64,000 bases of DNA. Origin: Bacillus vallismortis (GTDB taxonomy: Bacteria > Bacillota > Bacilli > Bacillales > Bacillaceae). A model generated the notes under the pieces. That model had not been told where the DNA came from and did not search any database. It worked only from the letters and a program-made list of their open reading frames with translations. The stretch spans positions 2,594,137 to 2,658,136 of the forward strand of contig NZ_CP160797.1 of NCBI RefSeq assembly GCF_040784915.1, in the 5' to 3' direction. The translations under genes were made by a program, and so were the position numbers. The first letter of the stretch is position 1, and every line of letters begins with the position of its first letter. Shown here piece by piece: positions 48,191-59,905 of this stretch.

Positions 48191-48829
48191 TTATAGGATT
48201 TCATTTTCTGATAAACTGACAAGTATTTTTGTCATATTCGTTTTTGTCACTCTGCCGATCACTTCAAAGCCTTTATCGGTATCTTTGATAACAGGCAGTG
48301 CATCAATTTGTTTTTCTATCAAGTGCTTTGCAATGTCCATCACATAATCCTCGCGTCTGCAAACCGTAATGTTCGGCATCCTTGTCATGATGATATGAAC
48401 AGGGACAGATGTAAGCTCCTGCTGGCCAATGCTCGCTCTCAGCAAGTCTTTTCGTGAAAGCACACCGACTAAAACAGCATCGCGGTCCACCACAAACAGA
48501 GTACCTACATCTTCTAAAAACATGGTGCAAATCGCATCGTACACAGAAACGTTTTCGTGAATCACAACGGGGATAGATTGAAAGTCTTTCACCTGAAGCT
48601 TTTTGAGTTTATCTGCCAAAAGCTGGGTGCCGGTTTTCCCTGTGTAGAAATAACCGACTCTCGGGCGCGCCTCGAGGAATCCTGACATGGTGAGTATGGC
48701 TAAATCCGGACGCAATGTTGCCCTGGTTAGGTTCAGCTTTTCTGCAATATGCTCCCCTGTAATCGGCCCGTTTTCTTTTACAATCTGCAAAATATGTTCT
48801 TGCCGTTTATTTAGTTCGATCGTACTCAC
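48191..48829 (-). CDS. ccpN: CcpN, repressor of gluconeogenic genes
   Basis: 212 residues from the second of two adjacent GTGs (48829), behind AAAAGGTG. An N-terminal winged helix (about 5-60, GPITGEHIAEKLNLTRATLRPDLA) and two CBS domains (about 80-140 and 145-205) that sense ATP/ADP in the characterised protein. It represses gapB, pckA and the small RNA sr1 under glycolytic conditions. Forms an operon with yqfL. Confidence 0.95.
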   Translation of the reverse strand: MSTIELNKRQEHILQIVKENGPITGEHIAEKLNLTRATLRPDLAILTMSGFLEARPRVGYFYTGKTGTQLLADKLKKLQVKDFQSIPVVIHENVSVYDAICTMFLEDVGTLFVVDRDAVLVGVLSRKDLLRASIGQQELTSVPVHIIMTRMPNITVCRREDYVMDIAKHLIEKQIDALPVIKDTDKGFEVIGRVTKTNMTKILVSLSENEIL

Positions 48830-48962
48830 CACCTTTTCACTTCATATCTATGTAAAGAAATAATAATCCATATTATATCGTAAATATCTTGTAATCAAAC
48901 AAAAAAACTTATAAATGGGGAAAAGACGATTACCGATCACACAGCAACCGCCTTTTCTATCT

Positions 48963-51002
48963 TTATTTTACAATAAGGGCATTCATATTCGCAAAGGACT
49001 TGATCTCATCCGCCAAGCTTATCATTTGCGCTAAACGGTTTGCCTTTAATGTCTCGTTATGTGCTATAACCATTGTATGGTCGAAGTAAGCATCGATTGG
49101 TTCTTTTAAGGCTGCAAGTGAAGCAAGCGCCGCCTCGTAATCTTTTTTGCTGAAGTTTTCCTGCAGGTTTTGCTTCGCTGTTTGGTAGGCATCAAACAGG
49201 TTTGCTTCGTATTCATTTTCAAACAGATCAGGCTGAATGTCTCCGCGGACTCCTTTTTTGCTGATAGAGATGACTCGGCCTAATGCTTCCGCTGTTTCCT
49301 TAAAGCCTGGTGCACCAAGCTTTTGTTCCAGCACTTGTGCTTTATGCAGCGCTGAGTACGGCTCAAGCTTAGAGCTTTCCAGCACGGCGTCGATGACATC
49401 GTGTCTGATTTGTTCAGCATTCAAGACATATTTCAGACGCTGAGTGAAGAAATCCAGCAGTTCATTTTCTTTTTCCGTTTGTACGAAAGTAAGCAGCTCT
49501 TCAAACGAAATTCCCCAGTTGCGGTCAAGAAGAATCGCAACAATACCGCTCGCTTGGCGGCGCAGACCGTAAGGATCCTGTGAACCAGTCGGAATTACGC
49601 CGATAGAGAAGAATGAAGCGATTGTATCCAGCTTATCCGCCATTGCTACAACAGCTCCGGTGAAAGTAGAAGGCGTTTCTCCGCCTGCTGATCTAGGCAT
49701 ATAGTGTTCGTTTACTGCCGCAGCCACAGCTTCATCTTCTCCAAGCATTTTCGCATACTTTTCACCCATAATTCCTTGAAGCTCAGGGAATTCGTATATC
49801 ATATGTGTGACAAGATCGAATTTAGAAATTTCAGCAGCCCGCTTCACATGTTTTAATGTATCTTCATCAGCCTGAAGACGGACGGCAAGCTTCTCTGCGA
49901 TTGCAGTGACTCTTCTGACCTTATCAGCAAGAGAACCAAGCTCTTCATGGAAAACAATGTTCTCAAGCTTCTTCACATTTGCATCAATGTTTAATTTCTG
50001 ATCTTCCTTGTAGAAGAATGAAGCATCAGATAAACGCGCGCGCAGCACTTTTTCATTGCCACGGGCTACATTTTCGATCGCGTGGCTGTTTCCATTTCGG
50101 ACTGTGATAAAGTGAGGCAGCAAATCACCGTTTTTGTCTTTGACAGGGAAGTAGCGCTGATGCTCTTTCATTGTCGTGACAAGCACTTCCTCAGGAATTG
50201 TCAGAAACTCAGATTCAAATGAACCGTAAAGAGCTGTCGGGTATTCTACTAAATGATTCACTTCATCAAGAAGGTCTTCGTCTACTGGAATGTTCCAATT
50301 GTTTTCTGCGGCCATCGCTTCCAGCTGAGATTGAATCATATGTTTCCGGATGTTAGGGTCAGCGATGACATGCTGTTCTTTCAGCTGCTCTTCATAGGAA
50401 GAAGGTGATTCAATTGACACTTCATGTCCGAGGAAACGGTGTCCCTGTGTTGTCCGGCCAGACTCAACGTTTGTGATCGAAAATGGAATGACATCCTGTC
50501 CAAATAAAGCGGCAATCCATTTGATTGGCCGGATATAACGCAAATCTTCATTTCCCCAACGCATGTTTTTCGGGAAGTGCAAGCTCGTAACCAAACCGCT
50601 CAGTTCCGGCAGAAGCGACTTCGTTTCTTGTCCGGCTTGGAATTTTTGCACAAATACATACTCTGTGCCTTTTACTTCTTTGATGTACAGATCTTTCACG
50701 TCTGCGCCTTGGCCTTTTGAAAAGCCGATTGCCGCTTTTGTCCAGTTCCCGTCTGCATCAAGAGCAATTTTTTTCGCTGGCCCTTTTGCTTCTTCTTTTA
50801 TATCATCCTGCTTTTCTGCTACATCCTTTACGAATACAGCTAGACGTCTAGGTGTATTGAAGAGCTTCACTTCACCGTGAGTGATATTTTTTTCTTTTAG
50901 CCAGCCTGTCAGCTTCTCTCCGAGCTGAACCATGCTGTCATTTAAAAAGCGCGCCGGCATTTCCTCTAATCCAATCTCTAAAAATAAATCCTGTTTACTC
51001 AT
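48963..51002 (-). CDS. glyS: Glycyl-tRNA synthetase beta subunit
   Basis: 679 residues from the ATG at 51002 (GGGAGG nine bases upstream), the known length. N terminus [16 protein letters not shown], with an HD-like central region and a C-terminal anticodon-binding (DALR-like) domain. With GlyQ it forms the alpha2-beta2 enzyme charging tRNA-Gly. Its start overlaps glyQ by 8 bases. Confidence 0.97.
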   Translation of the reverse strand: MSKQDLFLEIGLEEMPARFLNDSMVQLGEKLTGWLKEKNITHGEVKLFNTPRRLAVFVKDVAEKQDDIKEEAKGPAKKIALDADGNWTKAAIGFSKGQGADVKDLYIKEVKGTEYVFVQKFQAGQETKSLLPELSGLVTSLHFPKNMRWGNEDLRYIRPIKWIAALFGQDVIPFSITNVESGRTTQGHRFLGHEVSIESPSSYEEQLKEQHVIADPNIRKHMIQSQLEAMAAENNWNIPVDEDLLDEVNHLVEYPTALYGSFESEFLTIPEEVLVTTMKEHQRYFPVKDKNGDLLPHFITVRNGNSHAIENVARGNEKVLRARLSDASFFYKEDQKLNIDANVKKLENIVFHEELGSLADKVRRVTAIAEKLAVRLQADEDTLKHVKRAAEISKFDLVTHMIYEFPELQGIMGEKYAKMLGEDEAVAAAVNEHYMPRSAGGETPSTFTGAVVAMADKLDTIASFFSIGVIPTGSQDPYGLRRQASGIVAILLDRNWGISFEELLTFVQTEKENELLDFFTQRLKYVLNAEQIRHDVIDAVLESSKLEPYSALHKAQVLEQKLGAPGFKETAEALGRVISISKKGVRGDIQPDLFENEYEANLFDAYQTAKQNLQENFSKKDYEAALASLAALKEPIDAYFDHTMVIAHNETLKANRLAQMISLADEIKSFANMNALIVK

Positions 51003-51882
51003 GAGAAGCACCCTCCCCTTTAAGCATTGGGAACCCTAGTTTTTCTCGTTCCTCATAATAGGTTTTTGCTACTTTTCTCGCTAAATTCCGCACTCTTGCG
51101 ATATAGCCTGTCCGCTCGGTAACTGAGATCGCACCTTTGGCGTCAAGCAGGTTGAAGGTGTGCGAGCATTTTAGCACATAGTCATATGCTGGATGAACAA
51201 GCCCGTTATCCATTTGTTTGATCGCTTCTTTTTCATACGTGCTGAACAATTGGAACAGCATATCGACGTCTGACGTTTCAAACGTATAAACGGAATGCTC
51301 GTATTCCGCCATCATGAATAAATCTTTTACTGTGAACCCTGACGTCCATTCCAAGTCGAACACATTCTCTTTATCCTGGATATAAGACGCGAGACGCTCA
51401 ATTCCGTACGTAATCTCTACAGAAACTGGTTTACACTCTAGTCCTCCGACCTGCTGGAAATACGTAAATTGTGTAATTTCCATTCCGTCAAGCCATACTT
51501 CCCAGCCAAGACCCGCGCAGCCTAAAGACGGGTTCTCCCAGTTGTCTTCAACAAAGCGAATATCATGCTCAAGCGGATCAATTCCAAGAGCGCGCAAGGA
51601 ATCTAAATACAGCTCTTGAATGTTATCAGGAGACGGTTTAATAATGACCTGAAACTGATGATGCTGATACAGTCTGTTCGGGTTCTCCCCGTAGCGGCCG
51701 TCGGCAGGCCGTCTGGAAGGCTCTACATAAGCCACTTTCCACGGCTCAGGGCCGATACTGCGCAAAAATGTATACGGGCTCATCGTGCCGGCCCCTTTTT
51801 CTACATCGTAAGCCTGCATAAGCACACAGCCCTGACTGGACCAATGCTGCTGCAAGGTTAGAATCATGTCTTGAATATTCAT
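50995..51882 (-). CDS. glyQ: Glycyl-tRNA synthetase alpha subunit
   Basis: 295 residues from the ATG at 51882; five upstream codons are not used. A class II aminoacyl-tRNA synthetase catalytic subunit (motif 2 region [26 protein letters not shown] is strongly conserved, and the motif 3-like [11 protein letters not shown]). Expression is governed by the glycine T-box leader upstream. Confidence 0.97.
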   Translation of the reverse strand: MNIQDMILTLQQHWSSQGCVLMQAYDVEKGAGTMSPYTFLRSIGPEPWKVAYVEPSRRPADGRYGENPNRLYQHHQFQVIIKPSPDNIQELYLDSLRALGIDPLEHDIRFVEDNWENPSLGCAGLGWEVWLDGMEITQFTYFQQVGGLECKPVSVEITYGIERLASYIQDKENVFDLEWTSGFTVKDLFMMAEYEHSVYTFETSDVDMLFQLFSTYEKEAIKQMDNGLVHPAYDYVLKCSHTFNLLDAKGAISVTERTGYIARVRNLARKVAKTYYEEREKLGFPMLKGEGASHE

Positions 51883-51934
51883 TTCAAGCACCTCCACTTT
51901 ACTTTTCCTTTATCAGATGACTGCGGCGGCAACC

Positions 51935-51985
51935 AAAAAACTCCCGTCTCTATGCTTGCCAGCCGCAAACATAGGGACGAGAGTT
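51935..51985 (-). terminator. T-box-controlled terminator of glyQS
   Basis: A long stem (AACTCTCGTCCCTATG with CATAGAGACGGGAGTT) followed by TTTTTT on the minus strand. The 5' side competes with the T-box antiterminator. Confidence 0.9.
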
Positions 51986-52153
51986 CTCCCGCGGTTCCAC
52001 CCTAGTTGCTGAGATCAAAATCCCAGCCTCTTTTTTTGAAATTGCTCAAGAATGCCTTTCGTTGCGTGCTCATCCCTTAGCTTACACCGCCCTAAGGTCG
52101 CTTTTATGAGGTAAACGCAAGTACTTCTTTCTCTCACTGCAACATATTTTATA
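51935..52153 (-). promoter_or_regulatory. Glycine T-box riboswitch of glyQ-glyS
   Basis: A 200-base leader on the minus strand. It contains the invariant T-box GGGTGGAACCGCGGGA (51987-52002), a compact stem I between GTTGCAGTGAGAG and the following arm, with a likely GGC glycine specifier in GAAAGGCATTC, and the terminator above. Uncharged tRNA-Gly would stabilise the antiterminator and allow transcription. The short glyQS architecture matches the well-studied B. subtilis example. Confidence 0.92.
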
Positions 52154-52160
52154 ATAAATG

Positions 52161-52189
52161 ATCATATAAAAAGATGGACCAGATGTCAA
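52161..52189 (-). promoter_or_regulatory. SigA promoter of glyQS
   Basis: Minus-strand TTGACA (52184-52189, perfect), 17 bases, TATGAT (52161-52166). The -35 overlaps the recO stop codon. Confidence 0.8.
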
Positions 52190-52953
52190 CTTTTGTTTTC
52201 ACCCATAAGATGTTTCATGCTCTCCATTTGATCTAAAAAGCGCTTTGATTTTAAATATAACCCTGAGTATTCTTCATAATATAAATCAATCACTTGCTTC
52301 AATTCAGCTTTTGTTTCCTGTTTTAAGGAGACATTGCCCAGCCTTGATAGATCGAAGTAATAAAACAGTCTCAACAGCCTTGCCGTTTGCGGTTTAATCG
52401 GAACCCTGTAAGGATCTTTTTCAAAACAGCGGTGGCAAATAAAACCGTTATCACGGATAGAAAAATGAAAGCTCCCATCCTGGCTTTTACAATGCACACA
52501 GTGATTGAGCTCGGGATACAGCCCCATGACACCGAGCATTTTCATTTGAACGATAAAGATGATAACATCCGGGTCTGTTCCTTCGTTCAGCTGTTTAAGC
52601 GATTCTAAAATAAATTCAAACAAATAAGGGTTTGGCTTTTTTTCTTCAGTGCCTCTGTCGACTAACTCGGTAATATATGCAGCATATGCTGTTAAAAACA
52701 AATCTTCCCTGATGCCTCTCATGCTGAGGATCATTTCACCCTGCTGAAGTGTTCCGAGGCCGGTTGTTTTTTGCATTAAGAATGAACCATACAAAAAGGG
52801 CTGGCTGACTGCTGATAAACGGCTGTTCGTTTTTTTGGCGCCTCTTGCCATAACACCTACTTTTCCGTGTTCTCTTGTCAGTAAAGTAACGATTTTATTC
52901 GTCTCTCCGTAATCATTTGTGCGAAGAACGATTCCTTCACATTTTGTCAGCAT
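52186..52953 (-). CDS. recO: DNA repair protein RecO
   Basis: 255 residues: N-terminal OB-fold (about 1-80, [37 protein letters not shown]), helical domain, and a zinc finger (CVHC near 152-155 and CHRC near 172-175). It loads RecA on SSB-coated single-stranded DNA with RecR. Ribosome-binding site AGGTGCGG. Confidence 0.95.
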   Translation of the reverse strand: MLTKCEGIVLRTNDYGETNKIVTLLTREHGKVGVMARGAKKTNSRLSAVSQPFLYGSFLMQKTTGLGTLQQGEMILSMRGIREDLFLTAYAAYITELVDRGTEEKKPNPYLFEFILESLKQLNEGTDPDVIIFIVQMKMLGVMGLYPELNHCVHCKSQDGSFHFSIRDNGFICHRCFEKDPYRVPIKPQTARLLRLFYYFDLSRLGNVSLKQETKAELKQVIDLYYEEYSGLYLKSKRFLDQMESMKHLMGENKS

Positions 52954-52989
52954 TTCCGCACCTTCCTAAAGCAGGAGCGGCCAAGAGGT

Positions 52990-53133
52990 TTATAAAATTG
53001 GATAATCAAATCGGGCTAGCTCATCTTCTAGTTCTTCGGGTCTTTCTATGTTCTCTTTTTCCAGTTCTTTAAAAAGAAGATACGTATCAACATTTCCTGT
53101 TTGAGAAAATACGTTCCAGGTAAAATTCAACAC
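52990..53133 (-). CDS. yqzL: Small acidic protein YqzL
   Basis: 47 residues read directly from the DNA, starting at a GTG (53133) with AAAGGTGGG about ten bases upstream; a TTG follows immediately. The peptide is MLNFTWNVFSQTGNVDTYLL followed by an acidic helical tail ending RFDYPIL. I recognise it as YqzL, the short gene between era and recO in B. subtilis. No function known; probably co-transcribed with recO. Confidence 0.85.
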   Translation of the reverse strand: MLNFTWNVFSQTGNVDTYLLFKELEKENIERPEELEDELARFDYPIL

Positions 53134-53276
53134 AAGAAACCCACCTTTCTGTAGTTAAACTAGCTTACCTAAACTCCAAATTCTTACCTTTATCTTGACC
53201 TGATGTCCTCCATTTCATGTTAAACAAAATTTGTTAATGTATCCCTGATCCTGTGAGATAATGACACAGCTAGAGA

Positions 53277-54594
<1,318 letters not shown>

Positions 54595-54669
54595 CTATAA
54601 AATGGTACCGCTATCACTTTATATTTTACATAATCGCGCGCATTTTTTCACGCCCATTTCTAAAAATGT

Positions 54670-54703
54670 AAAATAAATGTAAGAATTTTCAATCTTACAG
54701 CTT
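54670..54703 (-). terminator. Weak terminator after dgkA
   Basis: A 6-bp stem GTAAGA/TCTTAC with an 8-base loop containing the dgkA stop, then a T-rich tract (ATTTATTTTAC) on the minus strand. Partial read-through into cdd-era is likely. Confidence 0.45.
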
Positions 54704-55066
54704 TGGCAAAAAAATAAGTAAACCAATGATACACGAAATGACGGCAAAAACGCAAACAGCCCCTGCGGCAGCGTCCTTAGCCGCTTTAGCAAGTGGATGA
54801 TGTTTGTCTGTTATTAAATCAACCGTATGTTCAATGGCTGTATTTAAAAGCTCTAGCGAAAGCATTCCGCCGATCAAAAGGAAAATAATCGCCCACTCAA
54901 TCAGACTGAGCCCCACGAGGAAGCCGCAAATGAGAACAGCACACACGGCTGCAGCATGAAACTGGAAATTACGTTCCGTCCGCGCTGTTTCCCGGATGCC
55001 TCGGCCTGCATGCACGAAGCTTTTGAAGAATCGCTGCAGCTCATTTCTATGATCTCTTGAGTCCAT
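54695..55066 (-). CDS. dgkA: Undecaprenol kinase (DgkA family)
   Basis: 123 residues with three membrane helices (about 35-52, 55-75, 97-118) and the family motif ELLNTAIEHTVDLI near 69-82. In Gram-positives this protein phosphorylates undecaprenol rather than diacylglycerol, recycling the wall lipid carrier. It overlaps ybeY by 20 bases. Confidence 0.93.
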   Translation of the reverse strand: MDSRDHRNELQRFFKSFVHAGRGIRETARTERNFQFHAAAVCAVLICGFLVGLSLIEWAIIFLLIGGMLSLELLNTAIEHTVDLITDKHHPLAKAAKDAAAGAVCVFAVISCIIGLLIFLPKL

Positions 55067-55520
55067 AGGCGTCCAGCAAATCCTTTTGCTTAGTAAACAT
55101 CTCCTCTTCTTCCTCTTTCGTCATATGGTCATATCCTAAAAGATGCAGAAATCCATGCACGGCAAGAAATCCGAGCTCTCGCTTAAAAGAATGGTTATAT
55201 TCTTCGGCCTGCTCCCTTGTGCGGTCCGCGCTGATGATAATATCACCTAAAACCGGGGGCATTTCCGCGCCCAAAATTTCGACCTCGCCCTCGCCCTCCT
55301 CTTCAAGAGCGAATGAGATGACATCTGTCGGGGCATCCTTTCCGCGGTACTCTTTATTAATCTGCTGTATGTCTTCATTGGTAACGATCGTGACAGAAAC
55401 TTCAGCCTGATCCTGAACGCCTTCACGCTCAGCGGCAAATTGAAGCAGATGCTCTACTTCTTTGAGCATCTCTTCTGAGACACTCCCCGTTTCATCAACA
55501 ATATCAATCAGTAAACTCAT
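55047..55520 (-). CDS. ybeY: Endoribonuclease YbeY
   Basis: 157 residues with the zinc-binding H3xH5xH motif HGFLHLLGYDH near 119-129 and the conserved Arg of YRGKDAPTDVISF near 58. It matures the 16S rRNA 3' end and takes part in ribosome quality control. Its ATG directly follows the pgpH stop. Confidence 0.94.
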   Translation of the reverse strand: MSLLIDIVDETGSVSEEMLKEVEHLLQFAAEREGVQDQAEVSVTIVTNEDIQQINKEYRGKDAPTDVISFALEEEGEGEVEILGAEMPPVLGDIIISADRTREQAEEYNHSFKRELGFLAVHGFLHLLGYDHMTKEEEEEMFTKQKDLLDAYGLKRS

Positions 55521-57656
55521 TTATTTCACCTTCTTAGTAGCCTCCGGATATTCGATCCGGGAGTGGAAAATTCCTTTTAATGTTGCACAGAGTGTTTTGG
55601 CGATTGTATCCAGCTCTTTAAATGTCAAATCGCATTCGCTGAACTGTCCGTCCTGCAGCTTATCGGATATGATACCCCGGACAAGCTTTTCAATTCGTTC
55701 TGGATTTGGATTATGCATGGATCTGACGGCCGCTTCAACACTATCAGCAACAGATATAATCGCAGCTTCCTTTGACTGCGGCTTCGGTCCCGGATAACGG
55801 AACTCTTCTTCTGTAATCTGGTCGCCTTTTTCCTTCGCTTTATAATAAAAGAACTTTAACAGCGAGGTTCCATGATGCTGCTCAGCAATGTCGACAAGCT
55901 CTTGCGGAAATTTATAGCTTCTCAGCATGTTCGCACCGTCAGTGGTATGCGAGATGATAATATTTTTACTCAGCTGAGGAGACAGCTTGTCATGCGGATT
56001 GTCAATATTCATTTGATTTTCAATAAAATATTGCGGGCGCTTTGTTTTTCCGAGATCGTGATAATACGCGCCAACTCTAGCAAGCAAACCATTAGCCCCC
56101 ACCGCCTCACAGGCTGCCTCTGACAAATTGGCGACCATTACACTGTGATGATATGTACCTGGTGTTTCTGTTAATATTTTGCGCAGCAGCGGATGGTTAG
56201 GATTAGACAGCTCGAGCAGCCTCATAGTGGATAAAATGCCAAAGCCTGTCTCAAAAAACGGCATCAGGCCGATGATTAATACAGACGAAGCAAACCCCGA
56301 GACAACCCCCATCAGCATTAACGTGCCGATTTCAAGACCCGACAGCGCAGTGTTTTGAATCAATAATAAGGAAAGAACGACAATCATATTAATAAACGCC
56401 ACGAAAAGCCCGGTCTGCAAAATCTTTGATCTGGCATTGTGTTTTCCTAAAAATAAAACACCTGAAATCCCGCTGATCAAATAATAAATTCCTATGACAT
56501 AATTGAAAGTTCCCGTCACACCCTGATTAAACATCATACTCCCGCAAATCGCAAGAATGATACTTCCCAAAATGGCAATGCGTTCATTCATCAGCAGCTT
56601 GATTAAGATCGCGCCGGCCGCAATAGGAACAAGATAGCCGATATTATTATATTCCATCTTCTGAAATAAACTGACAACCTCCATGATAACAAGCAAAAGC
56701 GTTGTGATAATGGAAAACAGCAGGATAGATTGTTTTTTAAACTTCAGGTTTTGTTTTTGTTTTTCAAAGTAGTATACAAGCGTTGCGATGAAAAGTCCGA
56801 TCATAATTAATAGGCCGCTGATCGGTTTAAAGAGATTTGAGTTATTTAATAACCCGGTCAGCTCGAGTTTCCTGTACACTTCCCGGTCAATGAGGTCATT
56901 TTCTTCCACAAGCACCTGGCCCTGTTTGATCTGAACCTGCTGGACATTGTCTGACGCTTCCTGCCTTTTTGCCTCTGTCGCTTTCGGATTGAAGACGTAA
57001 TTCGGAATAATAGCAAAACGCCCGATTTCTGTCGCAGCTGCCAAGTATTTAGACGGGATCGAATTGCTCTTTAGCTCTTTTTCTACACGATCCTTTGCAT
57101 CAGATAGTTTATCCGACGAAATTTCACTGCTCATGACTGTATTCACTGCCGTAATGACTGTATCTCTGACAAAAGAAAAGTCTTCACTGTCCGCTTTCAG
57201 CAATGTTTTGATGGTATCCTCTGATATGGAATCATTCACATCTGACGTTAGTTTGTTCTTAACAGACTTCACCATTGATTTTTCCGATGGTGATTTGCTG
57301 TCTTCTTCTCCTGATTTTTTCACTTCGCTGATACTGTCGAATATAGATGACACAAGGTCAATCCGATTATCTGTGTATTCTTTTTTCAATGTATATTGAT
57401 CTTCGACCGCGTCCTCAGCGGCTTGTTTTTTTTCTTCTGTGGCTTTTTGATCTTCGACGGTTGCCGGAGCATAAATGGTCTTGTCGCTGACTGAAAACAG
57501 GTCTAAATCAAGTGTTTCCGGCTTAACATGTACAAAGAGCAAAGCAAACATAATGGCAGCCAGCAGAAGATACAGCAGTACATGCATGGAGCGGGCATTT
57601 TTAAAGCGGCTCCATTTTTTTGAGCTGCTTTTGGTCTTCCCCTTCTTTTTCAACAC
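55521..57656 (-). CDS. pgpH: Cyclic-di-AMP phosphodiesterase PgpH (7TMR-HD)
   Basis: 711 residues from a GTG at 57656, after AGAGGAGG; longer starts upstream overlap that site. A membrane helix near 20-40, a large extracytoplasmic 7TMR-HDED domain (about 45-275), seven membrane helices (about 280-460), then a cytosolic HD domain (HHSVMVANLSEAACEA and YYHDLGK near 510). B. subtilis and Listeria members hydrolyse c-di-AMP. Confidence 0.94.
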   Translation of the reverse strand: MLKKKGKTKSSSKKWSRFKNARSMHVLLYLLLAAIMFALLFVHVKPETLDLDLFSVSDKTIYAPATVEDQKATEEKKQAAEDAVEDQYTLKKEYTDNRIDLVSSIFDSISEVKKSGEEDSKSPSEKSMVKSVKNKLTSDVNDSISEDTIKTLLKADSEDFSFVRDTVITAVNTVMSSEISSDKLSDAKDRVEKELKSNSIPSKYLAAATEIGRFAIIPNYVFNPKATEAKRQEASDNVQQVQIKQGQVLVEENDLIDREVYRKLELTGLLNNSNLFKPISGLLIMIGLFIATLVYYFEKQKQNLKFKKQSILLFSIITTLLLVIMEVVSLFQKMEYNNIGYLVPIAAGAILIKLLMNERIAILGSIILAICGSMMFNQGVTGTFNYVIGIYYLISGISGVLFLGKHNARSKILQTGLFVAFINMIVVLSLLLIQNTALSGLEIGTLMLMGVVSGFASSVLIIGLMPFFETGFGILSTMRLLELSNPNHPLLRKILTETPGTYHHSVMVANLSEAACEAVGANGLLARVGAYYHDLGKTKRPQYFIENQMNIDNPHDKLSPQLSKNIIISHTTDGANMLRSYKFPQELVDIAEQHHGTSLLKFFYYKAKEKGDQITEEEFRYPGPKPQSKEAAIISVADSVEAAVRSMHNPNPERIEKLVRGIISDKLQDGQFSECDLTFKELDTIAKTLCATLKGIFHSRIEYPEATKKVK

Positions 57657-57695
57657 AAGAACCTCCTCTTGAAACATCAAGCCCATAAGCAATCA

Positions 57696-57729
57696 TAAAA
57701 ATGACCCGATAACGCGCGATCGGGTCATT
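57696..57729 (-). terminator. Terminator between phoH and pgpH
   Basis: An 11-bp stem AATGACCCGAT with its complement, 8-base loop, and TTTTT on the minus strand. It splits an otherwise collinear gene cluster. Confidence 0.8.
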
Positions 57730-57734
57730 CAGCA

Positions 57735-58694
57735 TTAATTTTGCTTATCGTATGCTTCAATAATTTTCGCAACAAGCGGATGTCTGACCACGTCTGTCTG
57801 GTCTAGCTCAATCATAGAAATGCCGTCTATTCCTTTCAGCATCTCCTTCGCTACTGCAAGTCCCGATTTGACGCCTTTCGGCAGATCAATTTGGCTAACG
57901 TCACCTGTAATGATCATTTTAGAGCCAAAACCCAGTCTCGTCAAAAACATTTTCATTTGAGCAGGTGTAGTATTCTGTGCTTCATCAAGTATAACATAAG
58001 CATCATCAAGCGTCCGTCCCCTCATATATGCAAGCGGAGCAATTTCAATGACGCCTCTTTCCATCAGACGTTCTGTATGATCTGCCCCAAGTACATCATG
58101 AAGAGAATCATACAGCGGGCGCAAATAAGGATCTACTTTCTCTTTGAGGTCACCTGGCAGAAAACCAAGGCTTTCACCAGCTTCCACGGCAGGTCTTGTT
58201 AAAATGATTTTTTTGATATGTCCGTTTTTTAAAGCATGGACTGCTTTTACGACAGCCAGGTATGTTTTCCCGGTCCCCGCCGGGCCGATGCCGAATACAA
58301 GGTCATTCCGCTTCATGGCAGCCACGTATTCCCGCTGTCCCATCGTTTTTACACGGATTGGTTTGCCTTTTGCGTTTTTAGTAATTTCTTCTTCATACAT
58401 GCTTTCAAAGTAATCAAGTTCATTCTTTTTTGCCATTTTGACGGCGTAAATCACATCACGTTCAGAGATCTCTATCCCCTTGCGAATTAAAGCGAGGAGC
58501 GATCCCAGCAGGCTATCTGCAACCTGAAACGAATCTTCATCGCCTGAAACGTAGATCGTTTCACCGCGCGTAATGATATTCACATTCAGATCTTTCTCCA
58601 TCAATTTCAAAAAAGAATCTTGGTTCCCGAACAGTGCAAGCGCCTCGTCCGGGCTTTTCAGTTTTTGATTCATCGCAAGTAAATGTTCTGTCAT
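57735..58694 (-). CDS. phoH: PhoH-family ATPase
   Basis: 319 residues: an N-terminal KH-like domain (about 1-110) and a P-loop ATPase domain with Walker A GPAGTGKT at 137-144 and Walker B VILDEAQN near 233. Family members are linked to RNA metabolism next to ybeY and era, as here. Its start overlaps the yqfD stop by 4 bases. Confidence 0.94.
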   Translation of the reverse strand: MTEHLLAMNQKLKSPDEALALFGNQDSFLKLMEKDLNVNIITRGETIYVSGDEDSFQVADSLLGSLLALIRKGIEISERDVIYAVKMAKKNELDYFESMYEEEITKNAKGKPIRVKTMGQREYVAAMKRNDLVFGIGPAGTGKTYLAVVKAVHALKNGHIKKIILTRPAVEAGESLGFLPGDLKEKVDPYLRPLYDSLHDVLGADHTERLMERGVIEIAPLAYMRGRTLDDAYVILDEAQNTTPAQMKMFLTRLGFGSKMIITGDVSQIDLPKGVKSGLAVAKEMLKGIDGISMIELDQTDVVRHPLVAKIIEAYDKQN

Positions 58695-59887
58695 TCTTCA
58701 GTCTCCCTGACAATAGGTGTGGTTTGAACGATATCTTCTATAACTTGGTAAAGAATAATCAACTTTACTTTACCATTCTCGACAGTATGGTGCAAAACTT
58801 TTTCACTTTTCACCTCGCCGTTTTCGCCTATTTTATTCTCTACATCCTGTTTACCCATTTTAATGCCTTCTTGAACTGCTTCTTCTTTCGTATATTTTCG
58901 CAAAGCCTCTTCACTTTCTCTCGTTTGCTCTTTGATATAGGATACAGGGAGCTTAAATCCGAGAAAATTAAGCGAATGCTTTTCTTGTTCTGTTTTTGGG
59001 TGCTTCAATTTCTCTTTTTTAAACGTTATGCCCCAGATCGGGATGGCCAAAGAGCCAAAAGAAAGCTTGTGCTTTGTCCTTACTTTGCCCGTGTAAACGT
59101 TAAATAATGTTTCAAGCGGAACCGTCACTTCAGATTTGTACCAGGTTTCTCCGTAAATTTCTGCTTTTGAGGCGACTTCCTGCTGATGCTCTTCACTGCC
59201 GATCAGTCCTGAAACAAGCAGCTGCCCCTTTTCTACATGATCGTGTATTGCGGCCATTGGCTGTCCTTTTTGCACAAACATTCTTGTAATGGTTGCTTTC
59301 TTTTTGGCGACAATATCGCGCGGGCTTACATACTTTTCTTTTTCAGGCTCATTTTTCTCCACGACTTTCATATGAATGGTCGTCCCCTTTAAATCAACAC
59401 CGACCCAGGTGATATTGTCTATTCCGTTGGTTAACGATTTTTGTATTTTTTCTGGAGACATCATTAAAAACTGCAGACGACCCTTTTTAACGCCGATTTC
59501 ATTCAGATGCTGCATCATTTGATGTTCCGTTTCAGGCTTAGCGCCTGTCACATCAATTTTCCACACCATATTGGAAAGCAAAAACAAAAGGATGAAAAAC
59601 ATTGCAAAACCGATCGTAAACCCTATATTCAGCTTTGATTTCAGCAATAAGAAAGGAAATCCCTTCCGATTAATAAATCGGGCTTTACATTTAAATTTTC
59701 TTCTCACCCGCCGAAAGGCATGTACATCCTGAAGCTGTATATATAACGATACGGCTTCTTTCTTTTTTTTGACATGAAAGACTGGAATCCCCTGTCTAGT
59801 GCATTCATTCAGGAGCCGTTCAATCCCTCTTCCCGTCAATTCAAGCTGGACCTTACCCGAAAAAAAAGACAGCCATTTATTTTTCAC
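58691..59887 (-). CDS. yqfD: Sporulation protein YqfD
   Basis: 398 residues. An N-terminal cytosolic part, one membrane helix (about 88-108), then a large extracytoplasmic domain ending in a charged tail. This is the YqfD/SpoIV-like family, mother-cell (SigE) expressed and conserved in spore formers. Its exact role is not settled. It follows yqfC by 18 bases. Confidence 0.9.
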   Translation of the reverse strand: MKNKWLSFFSGKVQLELTGRGIERLLNECTRQGIPVFHVKKKKEAVSLYIQLQDVHAFRRVRRKFKCKARFINRKGFPFLLLKSKLNIGFTIGFAMFFILLFLLSNMVWKIDVTGAKPETEHQMMQHLNEIGVKKGRLQFLMMSPEKIQKSLTNGIDNITWVGVDLKGTTIHMKVVEKNEPEKEKYVSPRDIVAKKKATITRMFVQKGQPMAAIHDHVEKGQLLVSGLIGSEEHQQEVASKAEIYGETWYKSEVTVPLETLFNVYTGKVRTKHKLSFGSLAIPIWGITFKKEKLKHPKTEQEKHSLNFLGFKLPVSYIKEQTRESEEALRKYTKEEAVQEGIKMGKQDVENKIGENGEVKSEKVLHHTVENGKVKLIILYQVIEDIVQTTPIVRETEE

Positions 59888-59905
59888 AACATTTCCCCCC
59901 CGGCT

